From the NCBI RefSeq assembly GCF_010915725.1, contig NZ_JAAIJR010000035.1:1-47474 (forward strand): DNA of 47,474 nucleotides, written 5' to 3'. The first letter of the stretch is position 1. Each line of letters starts with the position of its first letter. The position numbers and the translations under genes are program-made. This DNA comes from Thiorhodococcus mannitoliphagus (GTDB taxonomy: Bacteria > Pseudomonadota > Gammaproteobacteria > Chromatiales > Chromatiaceae). Of this stretch, positions 23,840-32,072 are shown piece by piece. The notes under the pieces are model-generated. The model saw only the letters and a list, made by a program, of their open reading frames with translations, searched no databases and was not told the DNA's origin.

Positions 23840-25182
23840 GGATCCTGCTCCTCTCACCCAATCGGTTGATCGCTCCCTATCCGGTCTATCCATTGGGTCT
23901 GGATTATGTGGCGGCCTCGCTCTCGCCTGTCCATCAGGTGGAGATCGCCGATTCGCATGTTGTTGATAAAACTGCCCTGGCGGCCTTGCTCGACGCGTTT
24001 GCCCCCGAGATCATCGGCATCGCCTGTCGCAATATCGACAATACCGACGCCACCGATTCCCTGTTTCTTCTTCAGGAATATCAGGACCTAGTGCTCTGGT
24101 TGCGTGCGCGGTCGACCGCGGTCATTGTTTGCGGTGGGTCTGGTTTTACAATCATGCCAAGGCGGATTGCGGCCTTTCTTGATGTTGATTACGGCATCAT
24201 CGGCGAAGGTGAGCGGTTTGGGCTGCTGGTCGAGGCCCTTGCGGCAGGGGAGGATCCAGCGGCGATCCCGGGCATCTTGTCCAGGGGCGGCATTGCGGTT
24301 CAGCCCTCACCCTGGCAGGGAGGGTTGGCTCGTAGGCTGCCGGTTGCGGATGAGCAGAGTGCTTTCTACGTCCAAAACGGCGGCATGCTCAACCTGCAAA
24401 GCAAACGTGGCTGCTCCTATTCCTGCCTCTATTGCTCCTATCCCCGTATAGAGGGAGGCGTCCATCGGCTGGTGGAACCGGACGAAGTGGCCCGGATTGC
24501 CCTGGGCCTGCAGGAGGCCGGCGCCCGGTATCTCTTTATTACCGACTCGGCCTTCAACTCCGATGTGGCCCATAGTCTGGCTGTGGCCAAGGCCCTGAAT
24601 CGTCATGGTCTGGCGATTCCCTGGGGCGCTTTTTTCGCGCCGATTGCGCTGCCGCCGGAGTATTTCGAGGTGTTGGCGGCTTCCGGTTGCAGGCACGTCG
24701 AGTTCGGCACGGAATCCTTGTCCGAATCCATGCTGCGGACCTACCGCAAACCCTTCCGTCCACCGCAGGTCATTGAAGCCCACCGGCAGGCCCAAGCCGC
24801 CGGATTGCATGTGGCCCATTATTTCTTGCTTGGGGGGCCGGGGGAGAGTGCAGCAACCGTGGACGAGAGCCTCGACGCCATCGAGCAGTTAAAGAAAACA
24901 GTGTTTTTCTTTTTTATCGGGGTCAGGATCTACCCCGGTACCGGCCTCTATGACCGGGCTTTGGCCGAGGGCAAAATCGACCGAAACACCGATCTGCTGC
25001 GCCCGGTCTATTATCATCCCGATGCCACCAGTCTGGCTGCCATCGAAGCTCAGGTCATCGATCGGGCTGCCCGGCGAAGAAACTGGCTGGTAGGCTCCGG
25101 CGGGGCGAGAGTTGCCGCATCGCTGCAGGCCATGCATCGGCGAGGGTTGATCGGGCCGCTTTGGGAATACCTGGCCGCCTAG
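23836..25182 (+). CDS. Cobalamin-binding-type radical SAM protein (B12-rSAM 3)
   Basis: 448 residues from a GTG start overlapping the previous stop (GTGA), with GGAG about 11 bp upstream. The N-terminal domain (RILLLSPN, IIGIACRNIDNTD, VIVCGGSGFT, YGIIGEGE) fits the B12-binding fold without DxHxxG. The radical SAM Cys residues are 193, 197 and 200 in KRGCSYSCLYCSYPR. The C-terminal half follows the TIM-barrel pattern (HVEFGTESLSESML, HYFLLGGPGE). It follows the KS-CLF fusion, so its substrate is most simply an ACP-bound chain made by that enzyme; this is inference. Confidence 0.85.
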   Translation: MRILLLSPNRLIAPYPVYPLGLDYVAASLSPVHQVEIADSHVVDKTALAALLDAFAPEIIGIACRNIDNTDATDSLFLLQEYQDLVLWLRARSTAVIVCGGSGFTIMPRRIAAFLDVDYGIIGEGERFGLLVEALAAGEDPAAIPGILSRGGIAVQPSPWQGGLARRLPVADEQSAFYVQNGGMLNLQSKRGCSYSCLYCSYPRIEGGVHRLVEPDEVARIALGLQEAGARYLFITDSAFNSDVAHSLAVAKALNRHGLAIPWGAFFAPIALPPEYFEVLAASGCRHVEFGTESLSESMLRTYRKPFRPPQVIEAHRQAQAAGLHVAHYFLLGGPGESAATVDESLDAIEQLKKTVFFFFIGVRIYPGTGLYDRALAEGKIDRNTDLLRPVYYHPDATSLAAIEAQVIDRAARRRNWLVGSGGARVAASLQAMHRRGLIGPLWEYLAA

Positions 25183-25264
25183 CTGAATAAAGCCTTCAGG
25201 GCAACAGATTGCCCATGATGTGGTGAGACAAATTCGACATTTTACCTAGATAGAAAATGATAGC

Positions 25265-25609
25265 ATGTGGTTTTTGCACCTTAATTTAGAGAAGCCCGCA
25301 CCGGACGAAATTCGGGCAGGGGTCGTCGTTAACGGCGACTCGCCCTGGTTTGATGGCCATTTTCCCGATAGTCCCATTTTGCCTGGTATAGCGCAGCTCA
25401 AGATGGTTGCCGATGTCGTCGGTCAGGCACAGAAGAAGGCTTTATGGATCAATAGGTTGCATCGCGTGAAGTTCAGGCGGATCGTGAAGCCTGGAGAGCT
25501 ACTCGAAATCCACGTCATGGGCACGGGTAACCAATATTCGTTTCGCATTACCCATAACGCGGAGGACGTCTGCTCCGGCATGATGTCCCTTGATGATAAA
25601 CAGCAGTAG
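25265..25609 (+). CDS. FabA/FabZ-like hotdog dehydratase (ApeI-like)
   Basis: A 114-residue single-hotdog protein. The signature WFDGHFPDSPILPGIAQ carries the catalytic-type His32 and matches the GHFPG-PILPGV motif of FabZ/ApeI proteins. INRLHRVKFRRIVKPGELLEI is the usual following strand pair. It probably acts with the ApeP-like protein (20296-20730). The gene starts 82 bp after the radical SAM gene; that gap is AT-rich with a GGGCAA/TTGCCC hairpin and might hold a promoter. Confidence 0.82.
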   Translation: MWFLHLNLEKPAPDEIRAGVVVNGDSPWFDGHFPDSPILPGIAQLKMVADVVGQAQKKALWINRLHRVKFRRIVKPGELLEIHVMGTGNQYSFRITHNAEDVCSGMMSLDDKQQ

Positions 25610-25619
25610 AAACGACCCC

Positions 25620-25886
25620 ATGAACAACAATCTTGATCAAACCATCCTCCGCATCGCCGAAATCATCATCAATACGTTGAAATTGGAGGATGTGACCCCG
25701 GAAACCTTTGAAGCCAATCTTGACCTGGTTGACGAGGTGGGTATCGACAGCATGGATCTGGCCACTATTGCCCTGGTCATTCGTGATGAGTTCGGCGTTC
25801 GCATTGATGAGGACGACTACCCTAAACTGACCACCCTGCGGATAATCAGCGAGTACATCACCGAGAAACTGCAAGGCGAGGAATAA
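25620..25886 (+). CDS. Acyl carrier protein (4 of 4)
   Basis: 88 residues from the ATG at 25620. The phosphopantetheine Ser44 is in VGIDSMDLATIALVIRD. The N-terminal helix (LDQTILRIAEIIINTLKL) and acidic character fit an ACP. It lies 10 bp after the dehydratase and ends with GAGGAATAA directly before the ATG of the next radical SAM gene, where GAGGAA acts as the ribosome-binding site. Confidence 0.9.
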   Translation: MNNNLDQTILRIAEIIINTLKLEDVTPETFEANLDLVDEVGIDSMDLATIALVIRDEFGVRIDEDDYPKLTTLRIISEYITEKLQGEE

Positions 25887-26954
25887 ATGGCCAGTCAGGC
25901 GTTGCAGGATGCGTGCTGGAAATTCGCCGACATTATTGCTAGACCAGCGATACGGGATCGCTGGGAAAAGGTACGGCGCTATTTTTTTCTTCGCGAGTCC
26001 ACCTACGATATGACCCATCGCTGCAACATGCGTTGCGATGGGTGCTATTATTTCGAGGGCGAAAAACAGTTCGCCGTTGAAAACGGCGATCCTGTCGCCT
26101 GGCAGGAACTGATGACCGCGGAAAAGGAGCGCGGCATCACCTTTGCCGTCCTTGCCGGGGCAGAACCCTCGCTGGCGCCCGAGTTGTGCCGAATCTGTGC
26201 GGACACCATTCCCCTGGGGGCGATTGCCACCAATGGCCTCAAATCGCTTCCCCGCGAGATTGACTACCGGGTCCATATTTCCGTCTGGGGCAGCGACGCC
26301 ACCAGCAAAGCGGTCCGCAAGGCCGAGCACATGCTCGATCGCCAGATAGCAAACTACGAAAACGATCCCCGGGCGGTCTTTGTCTACACCTTTACCTCGC
26401 AGAACATTACCGAGGCCGCAGAGGTCACCAAACAGTTGGCCAAGGCTGGGCAGCAGATCACCTTCAACATGTTCTCGGCTCCTGAAGGCTATAACGGCTC
26501 GCTTCGGCATACACCAGAGAGTCTGTCGGCAGCGGCGGCGATGATGACCGGGCTCTTGCGCGAGTATCCCGAGTCGGTGCTTTTTTCACACTACAACATC
26601 GTTGCCCATACCCATCGCTTGGGACTGCACGCGCTCTATTCCTGCTCCTACCCGAGAATGAACCCGTCGACCAATGTCGGTCTGGGCAGATCGTTTCGGC
26701 AATACCGCACCGATCTGCAGTGGGATCGCGACGCCGCCTGTTGCGTGCCCGATACCGACTGTGCCGATTGTCGCCATTATGCGGCGGGGAGCGCCGTGGT
26801 GACGGCTCGAATGTACCGGCATGCCACCAATCCGGACACCTTTTCCGCCTGGCTCGATTACGTTGATACCTACCTGGCGGTCTGGGTCCGGGGATACGAT
26901 AAGAGCCCCAATCTCTGTGACCATCCCGTCACGCCTCCCGCAGACGGTCAGTAG
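25887..26954 (+). CDS. Radical SAM protein with C-terminal cysteine cluster (paralogue A)
   Basis: 355 residues. The radical SAM motif is Cys46, Cys50 and Cys53 in CNMRCDGCYYFEG, followed by AGAEPSLAPEL in place of the usual GGEP loop. Near the C-terminus CCVPDTDCADCRHYAAGSAV gives four cysteines that could bind an auxiliary cluster. There is no B12 domain. It is a clear paralogue of the next gene (same STYDMTHRCN/SSIYDVTDRCN lead-in, ATNGLKSL/ATNGMIKV, VHISVWG/VGISLWG). Function unknown; the ACP immediately upstream suggests acyl-ACP chemistry. Confidence 0.83.
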   Translation: MASQALQDACWKFADIIARPAIRDRWEKVRRYFFLRESTYDMTHRCNMRCDGCYYFEGEKQFAVENGDPVAWQELMTAEKERGITFAVLAGAEPSLAPELCRICADTIPLGAIATNGLKSLPREIDYRVHISVWGSDATSKAVRKAEHMLDRQIANYENDPRAVFVYTFTSQNITEAAEVTKQLAKAGQQITFNMFSAPEGYNGSLRHTPESLSAAAAMMTGLLREYPESVLFSHYNIVAHTHRLGLHALYSCSYPRMNPSTNVGLGRSFRQYRTDLQWDRDAACCVPDTDCADCRHYAAGSAVVTARMYRHATNPDTFSAWLDYVDTYLAVWVRGYDKSPNLCDHPVTPPADGQ

Positions 26955-27169
26955 AGGCAGAGTCAAGTACCACCCGCACAGCGGGTGGTTTGAAGCAGCC
27001 CTCCCCAAGGGGGGCGATTGGCGGAGAAGGCCTCTAGGGGCCAGAAGAACCCGCCTCCGTTCCGATTCAGATTGACTTAATCGAAGTCCGGAACGCTTCG
27101 TGCCCGGGAACGGCAGAGCCTCTTCGGGTTGCACCGACAAAGCCGGTGGCTTACAGGTTAGTTACTCGT
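26955..27169. other. Structured 215-bp spacer between paralogous radical SAM genes
   Basis: No coding frame is supportable. It starts with a perfect 9-bp hairpin (ACCACCCGC, 26969-26977; GCGGGTGGT, 26981-26989) and includes further pairings (CCTCCCC/GGGG near 27000, CTCTAGGGGCCAGAAG, and AAGCCGGTGGCTT near 27139-27151). It lacks a U-run, so it is not a standard terminator. It could be a remnant of an IS200/IS605-type end or a structured RNA. Confidence 0.4.
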
Positions 27170-28168
27170 ATGAAAACAGTCAGCTCACTTCTTGATCCCG
27201 AATGGTATGAGCGCTACAAGCGCATCTCCAAACTCAACATCCGCAGCTCTATTTATGACGTGACCGACCGTTGTAATCTCCGCTGCAAGGGGTGTTTCTT
27301 CTTCTCCTCGAACGAGCATAAGGCCGCTTCGGAAGAAAAGGATGTGACCAAGTGGGAGGCCTTTGTCGAGAGCGAAATGGGCCGCGGAGTCAACCTAGCA
27401 ATCCTTATCGGCGGAGAGCCCACCCTCTGCCCGGACCGCATCGAGGCCTTTTACAAACGGCTGCCCACTTTCGTTGCCACCAACGGCATGATCAAGGTCG
27501 ACCGTGACCGCTTCCCCGATTTGATGGTCGGCATTTCCCTGTGGGGCGATCGCGAGGACGAAATCCTCCTGCGGGGCAAGGATACCTTTGCCATTTCCAG
27601 CAGCCATTATGCTGGAGACCCCAACGTTTATTATCTGTACACCATCACCCCGAAGCAGTTGGGCAAGATCGAGGATAACATTCGTCGAATCAAGGATGTC
27701 GGGCTCAAGGTGCACATGCAACTGCTGTCCAACGACGAGGGGATCGACGGTTTTTCCTGGCAGCCCGACGAGCTGATCGCGGTGCGTGCAGAGATGGACC
27801 AGATGCTTGATGATTACCCGGAGACGGTGATCTCCTCCAAATATTATCACCAGATCATCACCACCGGGATCATGTGTGGCCGCCGCTTCGGTTGGATGGA
27901 GTGCCCCTCGGTCACCGATTCCATCGATCAACGAGACCCCCGGCCAAAACGGCTGACCAATTTCATCCGCTGGGCCTCTGATCTCAAGACTATGCACCGC
28001 TGCTGCACCTCCGAAACCCGTGACTGCTCCACCTGTAAGGACGGCGCGGCCCATATGAGCTGGGTTATGGTCAATAAGCGTGCCCACATGAACAGTTCCG
28101 AGGATCTGCAGAACTGGATCGAAGTCTATGAGATGTTTGCCAAGCTATACCGCTACATACCTTGGTAG
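27170..28168 (+). CDS. Radical SAM protein with C-terminal cysteine cluster (paralogue B)
   Basis: 332 residues from the ATG at 27170. The radical SAM motif is Cys35, Cys39 and Cys42 in CNLRCKGCFFFSS, followed by the canonical GGEPTL loop. The C-terminus has CCTSETRDCSTCKDGAAH, a four-cysteine auxiliary site matching that of paralogue A. The two look like a tandem duplication that diverged. No B12 domain. Substrate unknown. The ketosynthase gene begins 6 bp downstream. Confidence 0.83.
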   Translation: MKTVSSLLDPEWYERYKRISKLNIRSSIYDVTDRCNLRCKGCFFFSSNEHKAASEEKDVTKWEAFVESEMGRGVNLAILIGGEPTLCPDRIEAFYKRLPTFVATNGMIKVDRDRFPDLMVGISLWGDREDEILLRGKDTFAISSSHYAGDPNVYYLYTITPKQLGKIEDNIRRIKDVGLKVHMQLLSNDEGIDGFSWQPDELIAVRAEMDQMLDDYPETVISSKYYHQIITTGIMCGRRFGWMECPSVTDSIDQRDPRPKRLTNFIRWASDLKTMHRCCTSETRDCSTCKDGAAHMSWVMVNKRAHMNSSEDLQNWIEVYEMFAKLYRYIPW

Positions 28169-28174
28169 TCGTTG

Positions 28175-29434
28175 ATGCTGTTCTCGGAGGAAAAAAAAGC
28201 GGTTATTGTCGGCTATGACGCCATTTCGCCATTGGGTGGCGATCATGCCCAGCAGTGGCGCAATGCCGTAGCCGGCCGATCCGGTATCGGGCCGCTGACC
28301 CGCTTTCCGCTGCGAGAGGATTTTCCAGTTCGTATTGCTGGGCAACTGCCTGATGTCGACCACCTGAGCTATCCCTTTCTCACCGCCCGTCATCAAGCCG
28401 CCTGGCATTCTCCGGTATTCAAGTACGGCATGCTCACGGTGGCTCGCGCCCTAGAGCGCAGCGGCATCCAGATTGACTCCGGGCTTGCCCCACGCGTCGC
28501 CGTCACCTACAGTTCGGCGGTCGGGGGCATCGATGCGGTGCTCACAGCGGACAGGCGTCTGCAAGCCGAGCAGAAACTGCCCCACCCCTACGCGAATCCC
28601 AACTCCTGCATCAACATGATCGGCGGCAAGGTCGCCATGCTCACCGGTGCTAAGGGGCCGATCCTCTCCACGATCACCGCCTGTGCCACCGGCCTGACCT
28701 CGATTCTGGTGGGGGCCATGCTCATGGCCCAGAACCGGGCCGATGTTGTCATTTGCGGCGCTGTCGACTGTTCGCTGGTCGAACCGATCCTCGCCGGATT
28801 TCACACCATGAACGGCGCCTATTTACCCAAGAAAGGCGAGGAAAACGAGCCGCCCGAACGGGCCAGCCGACCCTTTTCCGTTGATCGTCGTGGTTTTGTC
28901 GTCTCCGAGGGGGCTGGAGCGGTCATTCTCACCACCAGGGAGTTTGCCGCCGCCCATGGCCTGAACCCCTCGGCTGAGTTGGCCGGTTGGGGCATGACCT
29001 CCGATGCCCATCACTTTGTCATGCCGGCCGAAGAAACCGTTCGCCAGTGCATGATCGATGCACTGGGCGATGCAGGCCTGCAAAGCGGCGACATCGCTGC
29101 GGTCAATGCACATGCCACCGCGACCAGGGCCGGGGACCGGGTGGAATTCGATGCCCTACGGACCCTGTTTGCAGGGCGCCTGCCACCCGTCAGCGCCAAC
29201 AAATCCCTGTTGGGGCACGCCATGGGCGCCTCGAGCATCATCGAAACCATCCTCGCCCTGCGTGGTATGGAAGAAGATCTGTTACTTCCCACAATCAATT
29301 ATCAGCCCGATCCCGAAATGGAACTGGACTGTGTCGCCCAGGGTGCCCGGCCGCTCGTCCAGGAACATGTACTCAAGAACGCCTTTGGCTTTGGTGGATG
29401 CAATGCTTGCGCGGTGTTGAGAAAATTAGTGTAA
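28175..29434 (+). CDS. Beta-ketoacyl-ACP synthase II-like (tandem copy 1)
   Basis: 419 residues with the full triad: Cys170 in TITACATGLTSI, His313 in NAHATATRAGD, and His348 in NKSLLGHAMGASS. The C-terminal NAFGFGGCNACAVL loop is intact. The ATG at 28175 is preferred over the TTG three bases before. It is homologous to the next gene (both contain SDAHHF and ASRPFS-DR-GFV); the two could act as a heterodimer, but both have all active-site residues, so they are not a KS/chain-length-factor pair. Confidence 0.9.
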   Translation: MLFSEEKKAVIVGYDAISPLGGDHAQQWRNAVAGRSGIGPLTRFPLREDFPVRIAGQLPDVDHLSYPFLTARHQAAWHSPVFKYGMLTVARALERSGIQIDSGLAPRVAVTYSSAVGGIDAVLTADRRLQAEQKLPHPYANPNSCINMIGGKVAMLTGAKGPILSTITACATGLTSILVGAMLMAQNRADVVICGAVDCSLVEPILAGFHTMNGAYLPKKGEENEPPERASRPFSVDRRGFVVSEGAGAVILTTREFAAAHGLNPSAELAGWGMTSDAHHFVMPAEETVRQCMIDALGDAGLQSGDIAAVNAHATATRAGDRVEFDALRTLFAGRLPPVSANKSLLGHAMGASSIIETILALRGMEEDLLLPTINYQPDPEMELDCVAQGARPLVQEHVLKNAFGFGGCNACAVLRKLV

Positions 29435-29460
29435 ATGCACCTTTGAGAGATGGTCCGTCA

Positions 29461-30726
29461 TTGAGAGCACCAAGCAATAGAAAGGTCGTCATTCTTGGTT
29501 ATGGAGCCGCATCCGCCCTGGGCAATACCTTTGCCTCTACCTGGGAAAAGGCGGTGGCCGGAAAGGCCGGGTTTCGCCGCCTGACCCGCTGTACCGTGGA
29601 GACCCGCAGTCAGGTGGTCGGTGAGATACCGGACTGGAATCCGAGTGATCTCCCCTATGTCAGCAGAAAGGATGCGTCGCTGTGGAACGCGGATTTTGTC
29701 CATCTCACCATGGAGATCTGCCGCCAGGCCCTGGAAGACGCCGGGCTGGTGATCGACAACCAGACCGGGCCGCGAACCGCCTGCCTGGTTGGCTCGGCGC
29801 TCAACGGCTCCGATGCCTATCGGATCGCCATGGACAACTACACCCGTCTCGGGCCGACCAAGGTCAGCCCCTACCTCCTGCCGAACCTCTGCGCCAATCT
29901 TCCCGCCAGCAAGGCGGGGATGCTGCTTGGCTTTACCGGCCCCATCTTCTCGCCCCAGGGTGCCTGTGCCTCTGGAAATCATGCCCTTGGGGTCGGTGCC
30001 CGCATGATCCGGGACGGCGACTGCGACTTCGCCCTGGCCGGTGGCGTCGATACCTGTTTGATTCCAGAGATTATTCTCGGCTTTGCCAATATGCTGGCAA
30101 CGATCAACGTCGGCCCCAAGGACCGTTCTTTCGACGATCCGACTCAGGCCTCCCGTCCGTTCAGTATCGATCGCAAGGGCTTTGTCCTTGCCGAAGGGGC
30201 CGGGGTGCTGGTCCTGGCTGCCGAAGAGGCCGCGCGGGCTCACGGGCTGCTGCCGAGAGCGGAAATCGCCGGAATCGGCTGGAACTCCGATGCCCATCAT
30301 TTTACTCGGCCCAATGAGCAGACCGTGACCCAGGCCATGCGCGATGCAATTGATGACGCCGAGATTAGGCCGCAGGACATTGGCGCGGTCAATGCCCATG
30401 GCACCTCAACGCCCACAGGCGACACCATTGAGGCCCAATGCCTGCGGACGGTGTTCGGCCGCCATGTACAGGGCATCCCGATCTCGGCCAATAAATCGCA
30501 AGTCGGTCACAGTCTGGGAGCCTCTGCCGCAATCGAGGCTGCTCTGGGGATTGAGGCCATGCGCCAGGGCCTGGTGTTGCCGACGGTCAACCATCTGCCC
30601 GACCCAGCCCTTGCCGACCTTGATGTCGTGCCCAACCAAAGCCGCAGGCATCGCCACGAATTCTTTCTCTCCAACTCGTTCGGCTTCGGTGGAACGAACT
30701 GCTGCATCGTCTTCAGGGGTCTGTAA
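29461..30726 (+). CDS. Beta-ketoacyl-ACP synthase II-like (tandem copy 2)
   Basis: About 421 residues, with Cys169 in QGACASGNHALG, His313 in NAHGTSTPTGD, and His350 in NKSQVGHSLGASA, and the C-terminal NSFGFGGTNCCIVF loop. There is no in-frame ATG near the beginning; TTG at 29461 (GAGAGAT upstream) is the best start, with TTG at 29443 the alternative. The reading frame stays open far upstream inside the previous gene, but that part is a shadow. The stop overlaps the thioesterase ATG (TAATG). The first catalytic region reads GACASG rather than TACSSG. Confidence 0.88.
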   Translation: MRAPSNRKVVILGYGAASALGNTFASTWEKAVAGKAGFRRLTRCTVETRSQVVGEIPDWNPSDLPYVSRKDASLWNADFVHLTMEICRQALEDAGLVIDNQTGPRTACLVGSALNGSDAYRIAMDNYTRLGPTKVSPYLLPNLCANLPASKAGMLLGFTGPIFSPQGACASGNHALGVGARMIRDGDCDFALAGGVDTCLIPEIILGFANMLATINVGPKDRSFDDPTQASRPFSIDRKGFVLAEGAGVLVLAAEEAARAHGLLPRAEIAGIGWNSDAHHFTRPNEQTVTQAMRDAIDDAEIRPQDIGAVNAHGTSTPTGDTIEAQCLRTVFGRHVQGIPISANKSQVGHSLGASAAIEAALGIEAMRQGLVLPTVNHLPDPALADLDVVPNQSRRHRHEFFLSNSFGFGGTNCCIVFRGL

Positions 30727-31202
30727 TGCGTCCGAAACCCTTTGTTCCAGAGCCCCACGAGCGAACACCCTATGTGCGAGACGCCAAAACCGGGCTGGTC
30801 TGGCACCGCTGCGAACTCCGCACCCTCTATGCGGATACGGACCGCTCCCAGGTGGTCTATCACGCCAATTACCTACGGTATTTCGAGTTCGGTCGCGCCT
30901 CGCTCATGCGTGAGGCCAACTACCCCTATAAGGATATTGAAGACGGCGGTTTCCTCTATCCGATCATCAATACCGAACTTAATTATTATTCGCCGCTTTT
31001 CTACGATGACCTGATGTATATCCACACGCGGCTAGCCCGTTTGGAACGGGTCAAGGTGCAATTCGATTATCTGATTACCAACGCGGAAACCGGTGAGATT
31101 TGCTGTACCGGCATGACCCGTCACTGCGCGGTCAACTCCAAGCATATCCCTGTGGAAATCGACGACAAGACGCTCACCCTCTGGAACCAGTTTCCCAGTT
31201 GA
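30726..31202 (+). CDS. YbgC/4-hydroxybenzoyl-CoA-type hotdog thioesterase
   Basis: 158 residues. The signature YADTDRSQVVYHANYLRYFE (from Tyr35) is that of YbgC/FadM-type thioesterases, with the catalytic Asp in the DTD segment and the VYHANYL helix. It should release the acyl chain from ACP or act on CoA esters. The gene overlaps its neighbours at both ends (TAATG and TGATG), placing it in one translational unit with the ketosynthase and the PKS-type dehydratase. Confidence 0.87.
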   Translation: MRPKPFVPEPHERTPYVRDAKTGLVWHRCELRTLYADTDRSQVVYHANYLRYFEFGRASLMREANYPYKDIEDGGFLYPIINTELNYYSPLFYDDLMYIHTRLARLERVKVQFDYLITNAETGEICCTGMTRHCAVNSKHIPVEIDDKTLTLWNQFPS

Positions 31203-32068
31203 TGGCCGATACGCGCACCCTAATCAGCATTCCAATTCTCCCCTGGTATTCCGATCACCACTTCGGCGGCCGCATTATTCTTGCTGCCGTAGAGGCCATG
31301 CAGTTGCTGGCTGTTGCTGCGTACTCCGCACATCCAGGCGTGGACGTCCGCACGATGGCCGATGGCCGTTTTGCCAAACTGCTTGAACTCCCTGCAGGTG
31401 CTTCGAGCATTGATGCGTTGGTGGAGACGGAAGAAGGGGAGAACGGGACGATTCGCACTCGATTACTGACCAGAGCCCAAGGCAAGGTCATGACCCGTCT
31501 GGTCAGCCATTGCGAAGTACATTTTACCGCTACGCCGGTTGCCGCCCTGCAAATGGACCTGTTGCCGGCAGCCCCCGCTGCAGAGTCCTCGGTGAGCATT
31601 GACGCTGCGAGGATTTATGAGGAGCTGGTTCCCTTTGGCCCCTCATTCCGCAGTCTGCAGGACCGGCTATATCTCTCTGCAGAGGCTGCCTGGGGTCTGC
31701 TTCAGGCAGCGACACTGGGGACGAGTGCCACCCAACCACTCGGCTCCCCCTTTCCTCTGGACGGCGCCATGCACGCCGCCTGTGTCCACGGCCAACGACT
31801 GGTGGATTTCGTTCCCTTTCCGGTGGGATTTGCCAGCCGGCATGTTTTCAGGCCGACCGTGGCCGGTGAACGCTATCAAACCCAGGCCCTGCTCAAGCAA
31901 TGGGAGAAGGGTGAGCTGATCTATGATCTCAGTCTTGTCGACGAAGCGGGGCACCTGCGGGAAACGGTCAAGGGGCTGCTGATGCGGGATGTGAGTCAGG
32001 GGCTGATCAAGCCACCGACCTGGGTCAAGACCTTGGTCCCAGGAGGACAAGCAGCGCTCAATGGCTAA
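31202..32068 (+). CDS. Free-standing PKS-type dehydratase (double hotdog)
   Basis: 288 residues resembling a polyketide-synthase DH domain. The N-terminal HHFGGRIILAAVEAMQLL (His19/20) corresponds to the DH HxxxG motif, and PLDGAMHAACVHGQRLVDFV, followed by FPVGFASRHVF, corresponds to the second hotdog with its catalytic Asp. The segment IYEELVPFGPSFRSLQ matches the Y-x-L-x-x-x-GPxF motif seen in DH domains. A discrete protein of this type within a type II system is unusual. It overlaps the thioesterase (TGATG) and ends 5 bp from the convergent membrane-protein gene. Confidence 0.72.
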   Translation: MADTRTLISIPILPWYSDHHFGGRIILAAVEAMQLLAVAAYSAHPGVDVRTMADGRFAKLLELPAGASSIDALVETEEGENGTIRTRLLTRAQGKVMTRLVSHCEVHFTATPVAALQMDLLPAAPAAESSVSIDAARIYEELVPFGPSFRSLQDRLYLSAEAAWGLLQAATLGTSATQPLGSPFPLDGAMHAACVHGQRLVDFVPFPVGFASRHVFRPTVAGERYQTQALLKQWEKGELIYDLSLVDEAGHLRETVKGLLMRDVSQGLIKPPTWVKTLVPGGQAALNG

Positions 32069-32072
32069 GGCA

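Noticed and set aside
25548-26510. 320-residue minus-strand frame opposite ACP4 and a radical SAM gene
   Set aside because: The plus-strand products carry GIDSMD and CxxxCxxC signatures; the minus frame has none.
26969-26989. Rho-independent terminator after radical SAM paralogue A
   Set aside because: The stem is perfect but is followed by GTTTGAAGCAG, with no T-run, so intrinsic termination is unlikely.
28987-29460. Long upstream extension of the second tandem ketosynthase
   Set aside because: It overlaps the first ketosynthase almost completely in another frame and does not look like protein; the homologous part begins at about 29461.
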